A stretch of 64,000 nt of DNA from the NCBI GenBank assembly GCA_028335825.1, contig JAIOKI010000006.1, positions 558,001 through 622,000 of the forward strand, in the 5' to 3' direction. The stretch is from Nosema muscidifuracis (lineage: Eukaryota; Microsporidia; Nosematidae). Below are positions 1 through 10,825 of the stretch, piece after piece. How positions within the stretch are numbered: the stretch's first letter is position 1; every line of letters begins with the position of its first letter. The notes below the pieces were generated by a model. It worked only from the letters and a program-made list of their open reading frames with translations. It was not told the origin of the DNA and made no database searches. Both the position numbers and the translations under genes were made by a program.

Positions 1-828
1 TTTTATTATACACAAATTGTTTAAGGATTATTCCAATTTTTTTTTTGTTAAGTCTTGATATAGCGTAACATTTATGTGCATAATCTTCATACATATTAAA
101 TATTGAATTTGTAATTTTAGAGGTAATTTTTGTTTGAAATATTTTTTAAACCACATAAATTATTAGAAATGTGAGATATTAATTTAAATTACAAAATTAT
201 ATTTTTAAAATTACTCACTTCATATTAAATATATGTTAAATAGTAGTAAATTACAAAGAAACAATAAAGTTATCTATGTATAATCAACTATAAATAAAAG
301 ATGAAATTCAATTTTTCTAATAATAATAAAGTATTTAAATCATCAATCAATATTGTTATATAATCTATTGGAGTATTTATATTATCTCACTCTCAAATTA
401 TAAATTATAAAATCAAATTTGACATATTGGATTTTTAATTTATTATTATCATTCAAATATCTTGAATTTATATAATTTAATTTATTTAATCGTAAGCATT
501 CTGATGACAAATAGAAAATTATTATCTCTTTTTCTGTCATATATAAATGTTTGATATATTTTTAATTTAAATAAAATTTTTTTGTAAATTAAAATTACAC
601 AACAATTACATAAAATAAATTCTTATCATTAATTATGATAAATTTATTATTTTTTGTAACTAAAATATAATATTTCAAAAATATATCCTAACAATTGTTA
701 AATTAAAAATTTTTCAATTTAAATACAAAAATAAGAACTCTTTATTTCTTCATTTTTAACCTATCTATGATTTTCAATATTTTCGATTTTTCTACTAAAA
801 AATTTAATTTATTTAAAAAAATATAAAT
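1..828. other. AT-rich non-coding stretch
   Basis: No reading frame, CCC start signal, structural RNA or recognisable mobile element can be seen here. It is the upstream flank of the split gene that begins near 829. Confidence 0.5.
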
Positions 829-2524
829 TTGAAATTTTTTGCTTTAATACATTTATTATCAGTTTATACATTCGATGTGTTAAAAACAATGCGTGAAGAT
901 CTATCTGAAGTGATTATGAAGAAAACTAATGAAAGTAATTTTATTTTTATAGGCAAAAATTCTGCTTTTCCAATCCATGTTTTAGAGTTCTATGGATCCC
1001 AAATTAATATTAAAAGGTGCGATGAATCAGGAAAATTTACAAATCAATTTTTTTTTAGTATCGATAATTATTCAGATGTTAATTTTGCTTTGAAAGATGA
1101 ATTGAAAAAAGAAATTGCTGAAATTGTATATGGATTCTCTGATAAAGATAAATATTTATATATTGAAGATTGCGAAAAAAATATAAAGAAAACAGAAATG
1201 ATTTGTGATTTTATGAAAAATATTTCAAATTATTATCACTATATCAATGATGTTTCAAGTACTAAATCGTACTTAGAATACGATAAGATTTTGATAAACA
1301 ATCCAGATGAAAATATAATTTTAAATAGTGAAAAAAATTCTTGTCTATACGGAATAGAACATTACGATAATATTTTATTTAATTTTAAGTTAACTCCAGA
1401 TAACAAAAATATGTTTATGTACACTATCGACATGAATGAATTTAATTATAAAAAAATATGTTGAGTATTATCTAAAAATATATTACCACTGTAAGGAAGA
1501 AGATTTAGAAGAAATTTCAAGTTTATTATCATTAATAAAAATGTCCTGTTTTTATTTTGATAGAAAATATGATATAGTTAATAAAAAAGCATACGAATTT
1601 GAGGATAACAAAAGAATAACTGAATATTATAAAAATAGTATACTTGCTCAAGATGATATTCTGAAACATTTAGATTCTTCTAATGATCCAAATAACAAAG
1701 AACTTAAAAATATACAAGTAGGATTATTTAATGACAGTATATATTTGAATAATCATTGTTATGCTTTAAAGAACGTTACAGTTTATAAATATGAAATATA
1801 TTATTATTGTATCGATGAAGATATTTTTGAAGAAATGAAGATTTTCTTCAAAACTTGTCAAAATATCAGTGTAGATAAAATTGAACCTATTTTAAGATTT
1901 TTTTATCTTATAAAAGATAGTGATCTATACAAGGATATTTTAATAAGTATTCTATCGAATAAAGGAAAAGCTAGAAATATTATAATGTATGAAATTCTAT
2001 TCACCTTAGATTTGGTTGAAAAATGTGAAAATAAACTAAATCTCGATTACGTTAATTCTAAATTAATCGAAGAAAATGATAATTCCGAATCTGAATATTA
2101 TGAAAAAATTTCTCAGTTTATCATGAAAGAGATTGTTTATAACCATAATAATATTTCGAGCATCTATTTTGATTTGTTAATGTATTTTGAAATGTGTGAG
2201 ATGTACGAGAAGAGACTTTCTGAAAATAATTTTTCTAATGATACATTTATGCTATTTAAATTCATCGAAAGTTTTAAAAGTAAATCAAATGATACTTCTA
2301 ATGACATTATTTCTGGCTTAAAAGAATTCCTTTCGAAGATTTGTCAAAAAGAAAATATCTATAAAAATAGATTCGATATTTATGCATGTATACTTTTCTA
2401 TTTTAAATCGGAATTAGAAAATTTAATTAGTTATAAAGCGATAAGAAATGAACAAAATCTAATTTCATCTGGATATGATAATATTTTTGAATTGTTGAAT
2501 TATTATGTACAAGTTATCAATTAA
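829..2524 (+). pseudogene. Frameshifted secreted-type protein gene, unknown function
   Basis: Two overlapping frames (829-1464 and 1436-2524) look like one gene of about 565 codons split by one base. The first frame runs into a stop just after a run of seven A near 1449-1455, and six A would keep the frame open. The N-terminus (KFFALIHLLSVYTF) resembles a secretion signal, but its first codon at 829 is TTG. The first ATG in that frame is at 889, inside the putative mature part, and no CCC signal precedes 829. The rest is rich in Asn, Asp, Lys, Ile and Tyr, is probably helical in the second half, and has no membrane helix at the end. It belongs to no family I recognise. Secretory leader and size recall the gene at 55122-56449, but I cannot show homology. 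Either it is a decayed gene with start loss and frameshift, or the frameshift is a homopolymer error. Confidence 0.6.
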
Positions 2525-3111
2525 ACAATTTATTTTAACTTTAACTATTTATTAATTAATTAAAAATACATTATTAAATTATTAATGTATATAATAATAT
2601 CTTAAGATTTTTATTGTATTTATTTTTTTATGTTCTTCAAGCAGAATTTAACTATTTTCACTGTCTTATTGTTTCCTTGCGTACAAAATTACTAAAGTGC
2701 AACAATCTTCATTTAAATAAACAATGATACTCAAAATTAGATTTTTTTGTTGAAGTTTTATTTACGTAAATATTTAATATTGTCTTAAGAAAATAGAAAA
2801 TTAAATTAGAGATTTATTTTTCTAATTGTTGTTGCATTCAATTATTTTTAAAATTTTTACTTAGTTTAAGAATAATGTATTTTTTATTTAACTGACAAGT
2901 ATATTCTAAACCCCTGGTAGTACATTCCTATTCTGAGAATAAAAATCTTTAGATAGTATATTTATAAAAATTTTGTGTAAAATTTATGGTATTTGGCGAC
3001 ATTACGTAGATATTTTTCGATGAGAATCTATGTAAGCCAAATAATCATTCTTTCAAAGTCAAATTGTTTATTTAATCGTTTTTAAGTTACTTCTTCTATG
3101 GCTTTGCATTC
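2525..3111. other. Intergenic, no gene seen
   Basis: AT-rich spacer with a few less AT-rich patches (around 2640-2700 and 2905-2935). No frame longer than about 30 codons makes sense. It may be the worn tail of the LINE remnant that follows on the minus strand, but nothing is recognisable. Confidence 0.4.
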
Positions 3112-3720
3112 TTAGGCTTTAAGAGTCATCTTAAGCACCCTGGATTGAACATATATCTCTACTTTTTTGTCCAAATCTAGCTTCGTCTTGTGTTTTCTGT
3201 ATAATTTTGCTATCACATGGGAAACATTTCGAGTTTTATACTTGTGTAATGAGCTACAGTTATTAGCTAGTATATCGTTCTTATTTCTCTTCTCCACTTC
3301 AACAGTCCATAAATTATTAAACGAACTGATTCCTATCTCAATAATTAAAATTTCTTATCTTTAAAGCACGTATATACTTATGCTTATTATATTTTACTCG
3401 GATTATATTCGTGTGTCTAACTTATTTTTACTTTTTCGTTAGTTATATATTTCTGAACCGAATGGCTTCTTATCTTTTAATTAGTAGTAATATTATACTG
3501 ATGGCAAAGATTCATGTGTTAACATTTGAGCACCTAATTATGTCTTTTCATGCATTCGTGATTTATTATTCTGCTATATGATCTACTGTTTTCATTTCGT
3601 CATTACAATTACAACATTTACCTCCTTTTTCTAACAATAAGTGTCTATCTTTAAGTGCACACAATAGTGCTTTTATAATAAAGTTATTGCTTAATTGTAT
3701 TTGATTTTAGATTATAAAAT
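3112..3720 (-). mobile_element. 3'-end remnant of a Nosema-type LINE (non-LTR retrotransposon)
   Basis: On the minus strand the fragment GKCCNCNDEMKTVDH (about 3579-3625) matches the Cys-His finger that precedes the restriction-like endonuclease in non-LTR retrotransposons of the R4/Dong-like type found in Nosema. Downstream an open stretch (3297-3112) carries EKRNKNDILANN, a Y-K-T-R-N block and the terminal YVQSRVLKMTL. Consensus forms of these are EKxRKYDLLANE, YKCKTRIIPYVM and AYIQSRVLKKTL. Family assignment is from memory of such proteins. Only the last few hundred residues remain, with several stops and frame changes, as expected for an old 5'-truncated copy. A short plus-strand frame opposite it is a shadow. 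Confidence 0.65.
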
Positions 3721-4097
3721 AAATTACGTAATTATCAGTCAAATTTAAGGGATAATGTTTCATAAATACTTTCACTTAGATTTCTAAAAAATCATAATTC
3801 AAAACTATGACTATTAATTTTAATTAAAATTGATTTTTTCTAAAATCATTGCTAAAAATACGTAATATCTTTTAACATTTTAAAAAGATGACTAAAGTAC
3901 AATATTAAAATAAATGATAAAATATAATTTTTTCAATTAATCCTTTCCCTTTAATTTTGATCAACTAGTCTTTTTTAATTTGCTGATTTTATAATATTAA
4001 GTTGAATATACGTATCAATCATCTCATAATTTTTAATATATCACATAGAAAAATTATTGGATTTCAGGTATATAAATAAAGAAAAAATAGATAAAAT
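3721..4097. other. Intergenic, no gene seen
   Basis: Very AT-rich, with no CCC signal and no coding-like frame. It separates the LINE remnant from the mini-gene candidate at 4098. Confidence 0.4.
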
Positions 4098-4208
4098 ATG
4101 AATTTCACTTTTATATTGTCTATATTTGTATTGAATGTATTTACTGTTAAAAATAAGAAAAAAGAAACTGTAGAATCTTCCGATGAATCTTTTGATGGGT
4201 ATTTCTGA
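4098..4208 (+). CDS. Candidate 36-residue secreted mini-protein or gene relic
   Basis: ATG at 4098 opens a 36-codon frame ending in TGA at 4206-4208. The first 17 residues (MNFTFILSIFVLNVFTV) form a good hydrophobic secretion leader. A basic patch (KNKKK) and an acidic, Ser-rich tail (ETVESSDESFDGYF) follow. The order leader, Lys cluster, acidic tail is unlikely to arise by chance in AT-rich DNA, but the frame is short and lacks the CCC signal seen before the main genes. It could be a real small secreted peptide or the 5' stump of a lost paralogue of the neighbouring secreted genes. Its function is unknown. Confidence 0.3.
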   Translation: MNFTFILSIFVLNVFTVKNKKKETVESSDESFDGYF

Positions 4209-5695
4209 TTAAATATGTCTTTGATTATATTTTTTTATATTTATAATTTGTTAAAGTATACTTATTTTAATTAAAAAACTAACAAATAAAATTCTAAATA
4301 TCTTAAAAATCACAAAAAAATTTAAAAAGAATTTGACATACTTGAGTAACAATATTTTTTATTAAGTTAACTAAGTTTAAAAATATTTACAAAAAACATA
4401 AAATATTTTAACCTACACTTTTATGTGATAAATCTTTAATGGAATTAAAATATCATATCAAAAGTATGAAATAGAAAACAAAGTACTACTTAAAAATGGT
4501 GTTTATTTTTAAAAAATGTTCTGAATAGGTAAAAATATCAAATGATGATTTCAAACATAGGAAAAATAATTAAATATTAACAAATACAAAATATATAATT
4601 AGAAAATTGATTGTATTTATAAAACTATACTGCAATTAACAAAAACTTGCTTTTTATGACTTAATATGTATGAAATAAATATTATAAAAAATTAGATCTA
4701 CTCGATTTGTTTAAATCATATGTATATGGAAATATAATTTCATATAATACTTAATAATGACATTTCATTAACCTTTTACAATAATCTATAATGAATTCAT
4801 TCCATTTTTTTTAATAACTTCTTCTAAATCCAATGTATTTATTTAATGTTTTGATATGAATAAGTGAGATTAAGAGATACAATCTATTAAAAATTATTGT
4901 TGAATTTATTTCGATTGCTACTTTGTCTATAAATACATTTCTTTTTTTGATTACGGAAAATATTTTAATTAGTATAAATATATTAAGAAGATTTATTTAT
5001 TGTTTACCCCTAATTTCAAAATTTCATTTTCATTTTAAAAACGGAAAAAGTTTAAACTAACTTAAATTTATAAATTATTCTTCTTTTCAAGAGTACTTAA
5101 ATATTGTAATTTACAAGTATTACTATCTATGCTCCTAATAAAATCACTAACCTATTAATTAATTGATAAAACTAATAATGGAAGAACTAAAAAAACAACA
5201 AAGCCAATAAATTAGATGAATAAAGAAATTTTAGTAAGAACAAATTTAAATATTTTAGATACTGATAAAATAGCCTCTTTAAAAAGGTACATGTCTAAAT
5301 AACAATTAAATTATATTGAACTGACCTTGATATCTTCTGTTCTTACAGAACTTCTTTAAACACTCAAATATACTATTTATTTTTATCATCTGACAACATT
5401 ACCTCTTTAATTATTTTTTACTCAAAGATTCAACAAACTTATAACTTTCAAAATATTAAAAATCTAATTTTACTTACTAACTATTTTTTTGATAATTATA
5501 ATATAAACACGTAAGCCGTTAATATTTGACCTGTTTATGTTAAAAGAATTCAAAGAATCTCGCAAATACAAAAAAAGCCATTTAATCTAATTATCAACAA
5601 TTTGTATATTTTATTTTTTGAAGTTGTATTAATAAAATGACGTTGTTAATTTCTATAAAAATTAATTAATAAAAATTATAGTTTTGAAATTTTAA
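4209..5695. other. Long intergenic region with one orphan CCCC site
   Basis: No frame of gene length is present. TTTACCCCTAATTTC at 5004-5018 resembles the start signals of neighbouring genes (CCCTAATG, CCCTAATATG) but has no ATG after it, so it may mark a lost gene. Otherwise only poly-A/T tracts are visible. Confidence 0.4.
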
Positions 5696-5705
5696 CCCTA
5701 ATATG
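5696..5705 (+). promoter_or_regulatory. CCC start-proximal signal
   Basis: CCCTAATATG: CCC at 5696-5698 lies four bases upstream of the ATG at 5703. This matches the microsporidian CCC-type element just upstream of start codons and supports this start. Confidence 0.7.
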
Positions 5706-6692
5706 AAATTATTTCTTTGTTGTAAGTTGATTTATTCTACAACAAATTTCTTTTATAATACAAATTATGATTCTAACAGTACCCAGTTTATTGTGACATG
5801 TTTCTTATCAAAGCTTTACACTGAAGATTTTCAAACAGATTTTACTATTGATATAAAAAATGAATCATTCAAGTTTGATAAAGTAATAGAAAAACAAGAA
5901 TATTTGAAATTATATAATATTAGTATTGATAATGTAGATTTAAATGACATTTCTAGATATGATTTGTTTAGTACATCAGTTAAAAATGATGATTTTTCAA
6001 ATGGGACAATATCGATTAAGTCTGATGTTATAAAATTTTCTCAAGAAATTAGATTTTCTATTGAATCTAATCAAACGCATTCTTTAAAGATAGCTTTATG
6101 TGAACAAAGTTTTTTTGAAAAAAAAGTTAAGTTAATAATTAACAAATTTAAAACAATACAAGCAATAAAACGATTTATTTTAGAAAATCATAAAATAGAT
6201 AATCAATCAATTGATGAACAATATAAAAAAAGGATTAACCAGTTACAATCTTTAATATCAGAAACAAATATAAAACTTAAAAATATTATGGATTTATTTG
6301 ATACTAAAGATGAAGATAAATTTTCAGAAGATTTAGAAAAATATTTTTCTGATAAATTATGTGAAAATTCCGATGAATTTGAGCAAGAATTGTATGAATC
6401 TTTAAGAACTATCAAAGGTACTCTTATGAAAATTAGATATATAATACAAGCATTATACAGTTATATAACTGATCTAGAACCAGATAGTAATATTCGTAAG
6501 GAAATTCAAAAATCAGTACTTAATGAATTCATTAATACAGAATGTTGTTATAATGACTTTTTTAGTAAGCCTAATAAAGACAAAAAAGATTATGTTGTTA
6601 AAGAACCTAATAATTTTATTGAAGTAAGTATTACTGTATCAGTTTTATGCATTATTACTTATGGTATTTATTATTTAAGTACTATATATTAA
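5703..6692 (+). CDS. Secretory membrane protein, divergent member of the paralogue array
   Basis: A 329-residue protein of unknown function. The leader (KLFLCCKLIYSTTN) is followed by Y-N-x-N-Y-D and a beta-type stretch (residues about 27-75), matching the layout of the genes at 8132, 10823, 16787 and 18824 (leader ending in Y-S/T-T, Y-x-x-Y, then a hydrophobic-alternating segment). Residues about 140-290 are strongly helical and charged, with acidic runs around 200-230. One membrane helix lies at about 304-325 (IEVSITVSVLCIITYGIYYL), leaving a very short C-terminal end, so it should sit in a membrane with the helical body on the lumenal or outer side. Sequence similarity to the other members is weak, and membership rests mainly on architecture and position. 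The next gene is 1.4 kb downstream, so it is not in an operon. Confidence 0.85.
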   Translation: MKLFLCCKLIYSTTNFFYNTNYDSNSTQFIVTCFLSKLYTEDFQTDFTIDIKNESFKFDKVIEKQEYLKLYNISIDNVDLNDISRYDLFSTSVKNDDFSNGTISIKSDVIKFSQEIRFSIESNQTHSLKIALCEQSFFEKKVKLIINKFKTIQAIKRFILENHKIDNQSIDEQYKKRINQLQSLISETNIKLKNIMDLFDTKDEDKFSEDLEKYFSDKLCENSDEFEQELYESLRTIKGTLMKIRYIIQALYSYITDLEPDSNIRKEIQKSVLNEFINTECCYNDFFSKPNKDKKDYVVKEPNNFIEVSITVSVLCIITYGIYYLSTIY

Positions 6693-6752
6693 ATTATTTA
6701 TAAAAACATTTTGTTTATATTTTAGTTATTTTTAATCTAAAATTGTTAAATT

Positions 6753-6865
6753 AAAAATAATTTATTTAAATAAAGAAATATTTTGATTTATTATTTTAAA
6801 GATAATTAAAAAATAATTTATTTAAATAAAGAAATGTTTAGATTTGTTATTTTAAAGATAATTAA
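6753..6865. repeat. Two tandem copies of a 56-bp unit
   Basis: The segment AATAATTTATTTAAATAAAG recurs 56 bases later, and the following T-rich part repeats with a few changes. Two near-identical units lie about 60 bases after the stop of the gene at 5703-6692, in its 3' flank. A role in transcript ending is possible but not shown. Confidence 0.65.
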
Positions 6866-8126
6866 TCAGAAGAATAATAAATTAAGATTTTTTAAAATCA
6901 TTATTATTTTTAATTTATATATATCATATTAATAATTAGTAAAAAGAAAACATGTTATATATAAATATTTGATATAAATGAAATAGTTTTGTTTTTTTAA
7001 GAGACGAGTATATTTTTGTGTAAATTAATAAAGTAAATGAAAATATAAAAAAAGATGTTAAATCAATAAAACTGTTCAATTAATTTAAATTATATGATTC
7101 TGTGGTAAACCACATAATTATTTTTATTTTTCTTTTGTTTATTTCTACACGTCATCTAAAAATATATAAGGTAATTTATAAAGAGATGGGTATGAAAGAA
7201 TTAAATAATAAATATAATTCAATAAAATCTATATTGGAGATCTATTTCACGATAGGATACCACAATTTTATTAATCGTTAATATAATTAAAATAAAATAA
7301 TTTTAAGGTTCAATAGATAAGTCCTACTCTAATATATATTATAATTAAATAAAAGAAAATATAGAGATGAATTATAAATCTTAAATATAAATAAAATATC
7401 ATAAGGGTTTTTATGACTAATAAATATTTTTACATTACGTATGCTTTTTTTACATAACATATGCTTTGAATTTTATATATATAAAACTTAAAAGTTTATA
7501 TCTTCTCAGTATATCAAATTCAAATGTTATTATTCATTATTAAATTATAGGTAAGACTTATCGGTTATCTATTTTTATAATAAGTTTTTTAAATTTAGAA
7601 AACATCTCTTCTAAAAAAACTGTTTATTCAGTCTTTATTTATTCAACTTGAATACTTTTATTTCTTTACAGTAAAACAATAATTAAAAATTTAATTTACT
7701 AATGTTACTGTATCATTAATCTACAAAAATTGTCTTTTAAGAACTTTTAAATAATTAAATTTCAACTTCTTTTTTTATTTCTGTTAAATCTCTCTACAGT
7801 CATCTTAATTAATTATAATTTTATTTGTATTTAAAAAGAGTGATATAACATATTAATGTGAATAATTGATTAAAATATTGTATAATTTTTATAAATAATT
7901 TATTGATTTTCTAATGGATATTTTTTTTATATCACTCAATATAACAAAATTAATTTAATTTAAGTTAAATATCTCAAAAAAAATAATTATCAAAAAAGTT
8001 AGATTTACATAATACATCTAAGATTTTTTGATTTAATACGGAAATAGACTTTTTAATATAAGAGATTAAACTTCAAACTTTAATAATTTATATTAAATTA
8101 TCATATAAAAGATTTGATTTACATAA
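6866..8126. other. Intergenic, one LTR-like short repeat
   Basis: No gene-length frame. The 11-mer ACACGTCATCT at 7147-7157 recurs at 21,102, 23,363 and in the second copy of the duplication, in otherwise AT-only surroundings. It may be a worn end of the same element class. Nothing else is recognisable. Confidence 0.35.
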
Positions 8127-8134
8127 CCCTAATG
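8127..8134 (+). promoter_or_regulatory. CCC start-proximal signal
   Basis: CCCTAATG: CCC at 8127-8129 sits two bases before the ATG at 8132. This favours 8132 over the in-frame TTG six codons earlier as the real start. Confidence 0.7.
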
Positions 8135-9256
8135 TTGTGTTTTACTTTATTATATTTTGTGTATAGTACTGTATATTATAAAGTATATCAAAAATATGAT
8201 ACTAATAAGGATAGAATTTATATTCGAATATTTGTGCATAATTTATTTGCACATGATTTAAGGATGTTCTATATTAATCAAAAAAAGGAATCAATAGAAT
8301 TTCTGAAAACACAGGGAGATATTCTAAAAGATGAATATTATAAAGAGAAATATGACGATGAAGAATCGAAATCACTTGAAACTTCAATATATGTAGTATT
8401 TTATATTGTAGTTGATAATAAGGAATTGAAAGATAAAAAGATGATGATTCAATTTAAATATATAAATGATCAAGTATTACATGAACTAGAAGTTGATTAC
8501 TCTACAAATTTCAAATTAATATCAATAATATACTACTATTATCCTTTTTATATTGACCAATTATCTAATTGGTGTAGCTTTTTACATGATAAAATACAAT
8601 ATATAATAACGTATTTTAATCAGGTTCGTTCTATAATAGAAAAACAACAATATGTAGAACTCTATAAAGAAACTTTAAGTATGGACACGTTAAATAATGT
8701 TTATGATGGCTATCTTAAAGATTACCAAGATGATTTAGCGAAGATCGAAAGTTTAAAAAATATTAAATACGATAACAATCCAGAAAAGAGTTTTAAATTA
8801 AATAATGATGAAATAAGCTTGTATAAAACATGTAATAATATGATATATAAGTTATACAGATGTTTTTTAAAATTTAGAATATATCAGTTAGAGTTAATAA
8901 AATTACTCAGTCATAAAGAAGTAACTCAAAAAACGATTAAAAATATAAATAATGATGATATGATATTTCTAGATACTTTAGATAAAAATTCATGGCCAAT
9001 AATTTTCATTCAAAAACGAACCTTAGAAATTAATAACGAATCTGATAATGAAATAGAACATGATATTCAAATAGAAAAATATAATAAGATCTATAATAAA
9101 ATAAATAATAAGAAAAAACTAAAAGAAGAATCAGATGAAGAATATGATAATATTGATGAAAATGATAATAGTAACAGTTTTAATGTAGTTAATATAAGTT
9201 ATATATTTTTATTTATTGTAATATTGTGTATGATGTTTAGTTTTTTCCGCAAATAA
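8132..9256 (+). CDS. Secretory single-pass membrane protein, array paralogue
   Basis: A 374-residue protein of unknown function with the start chosen from the adjacent CCC signal. It has a leader (MLCFTLLYFVYST), then VYYKVYQKYD and a beta-like stretch with HNLFAHDLRMFYI. The helical core carries YYYPFYIDQL, which matches YHPQHVDQL in the next gene (10823), and both proteins then share a long helix starting at the K-I-x-Y-I motif and a second helical block near residues 230-300. These two are the closest pair in the array. A charged Asp/Glu/Asn tail (about 300-345) leads to a membrane helix (about 352-370, SYIFLFIVILCMMFSFF) and a basic end (RK). The predicted layout is a type-I-like membrane protein with the body outside the cytoplasm. 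An AATAAA overlaps the stop region (CGCAAATAAATTTAG) and may serve as the polyadenylation signal. Confidence 0.88.
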   Translation: MLCFTLLYFVYSTVYYKVYQKYDTNKDRIYIRIFVHNLFAHDLRMFYINQKKESIEFLKTQGDILKDEYYKEKYDDEESKSLETSIYVVFYIVVDNKELKDKKMMIQFKYINDQVLHELEVDYSTNFKLISIIYYYYPFYIDQLSNWCSFLHDKIQYIITYFNQVRSIIEKQQYVELYKETLSMDTLNNVYDGYLKDYQDDLAKIESLKNIKYDNNPEKSFKLNNDEISLYKTCNNMIYKLYRCFLKFRIYQLELIKLLSHKEVTQKTIKNINNDDMIFLDTLDKNSWPIIFIQKRTLEINNESDNEIEHDIQIEKYNKIYNKINNKKKLKEESDEEYDNIDENDNSNSFNVVNISYIFLFIVILCMMFSFFRK

Positions 9257-9959
9257 ATTTAGTTAAAGTTTAATATATAAAAAAGTCTTGTAAAAATTAG
9301 AAATTTATTTAATGATTTAATATAAAAACCTTATTGTGATATATCATAAGTCTATTTTGTTCACTGTTGATAAATTTATATATTCAAAGGTAATAATAGA
9401 ATATTTTTTAAATTTATTTTTTACCCCTAATTAATTACATTCTCACATTCTGAGATCTGAAAATATTTAGCTGGTGGAAAATAAGAAGTTAAAATCATCG
9501 AGTTATATTTATCTATATTAGAGTTTTAATTCAAGGGAAGATAATACACATATAAACATATATTATAGATACTTAAAAATGTGTCTATTATTTTTAGGAT
9601 TTATAACATCGAATAGTAAATTTTCTCTTAGTTTTTAAAGCTCTAGAAATTTATTAATTTTTTATTTTATTAATCCCTCTCTTCTCTTAAAATAAATCGA
9701 AATACGTTTTAAGCGTTTTTAAAAATTATTGACTGAATTATCATCAATTTGGAAATTATTCTTATGATCTGATCAGTGCATATCATAAAAATTTATACAA
9801 AATAAAAAACCTTTTTATTATTTGTGTCATTTATTTTAAGCTTAACTCTATAATTCTCTATTAAAAATTTTATTTATTTGGTCTATTTATGCCAGTATAT
9901 TCTAGGAATCTACTATATCACACATTACATCAATCGAACTTAAATTTTCATAACTTTCT
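9257..9959. other. Intergenic with an orphan CCCC site
   Basis: TTACCCCTAATTAATTAC at 9421-9438 looks like a start signal that has lost its ATG. No gene-length frame follows. The remainder is featureless apart from runs of A and T. Confidence 0.35.
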
Positions 9960-10440
9960 TCTTTTGTATTATATCAAGATTCTCTTGAGAATTTTTTTAA
10001 AAACGACTGACTAGATATACACTTAAATTTGGTCAGAAACTTCCGAAGTTTATGTATTTTGTATGGTATTTTATCATTATACTATATCACTTTATAACAT
10101 GCAGTATTATTTTTGTTTTAAATCCTAAACATCATGTTTTCTCAATTTTTTGCAGATCACAAAGTGAAGTAAGACTTATTAGTAATTCTTTTCATAAATG
10201 ACTAATATATCTAATTTATTATAAATAGTCTTTATTCTATTTTAATAGTGATACTACTTTATCAAAACCATTTTTATTAGCTACTATCTGTTGCACAAAG
10301 TAGCATCTTAATTATTTACTTTATATAAATATTGTATTTTTTTCAGAAAAGCATGTGAAGATAAATGTAGTCATTTTTTAGTGTCTTTTTACATTATTTT
10401 GCCATGTGGTCGAGTGTATCCCTTGATTTTTATATAATTG
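9960..10440 (-). mobile_element. Heavily worn LINE 3'-region remnant
   Basis: On the minus strand, DTLDHMAK followed by CKKTLKNDY (about 10,383-10,430) fits the finger region of Nosema-type LINE proteins (consensus KTVDHLATxC, then a block with LGHDY). Beyond it only scattered similarity to the rest of the C-terminal domain can be seen. Many stops and frame changes are present. This copy is older than the one at 3112-3720 and lies on the same strand. Confidence 0.4.
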
Positions 10441-10817
10441 TCAATAAAAGTAATTTCTACTCCATAACAATAATTGCTAGTATATTTTTCATTGAAAATT
10501 GTAATAAATATTTAGTCAACATTTTTTTAAATATTTAACAAATTATTATATTTCATATTTTTAAATTACTGTCAATGAGTCATAGAAAAAAAAATAATTT
10601 AAAAAATATAATTCAAGTAACTATAACTTAATCATAACTTTTTAATTTATATCTTTAGTCAAAAAATTATAAATGACTTTTTTAATTTATAAAAAAATTT
10701 TATATAAGTTTTCTTTTAAGATTATTCTTCTATTAAAAAATAAATAAATCTTAATTAAATAACAATTATGAACTTTTATATAAATTAAAAATTTTATATA
10801 TAATATTCTTTTTATTA

Positions 10818-10825
10818 CCCATATG
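10818..10825 (+). promoter_or_regulatory. CCC start-proximal signal
   Basis: CCCATATG: CCC at 10,818-10,820 is two bases upstream of the ATG at 10,823. Confidence 0.7.

Noticed and set aside
3167-3364. 65-codon plus-strand frame
   Set aside because: It lies antisense to the recognisable LINE C-terminus and has no start signal or leader logic of its own.
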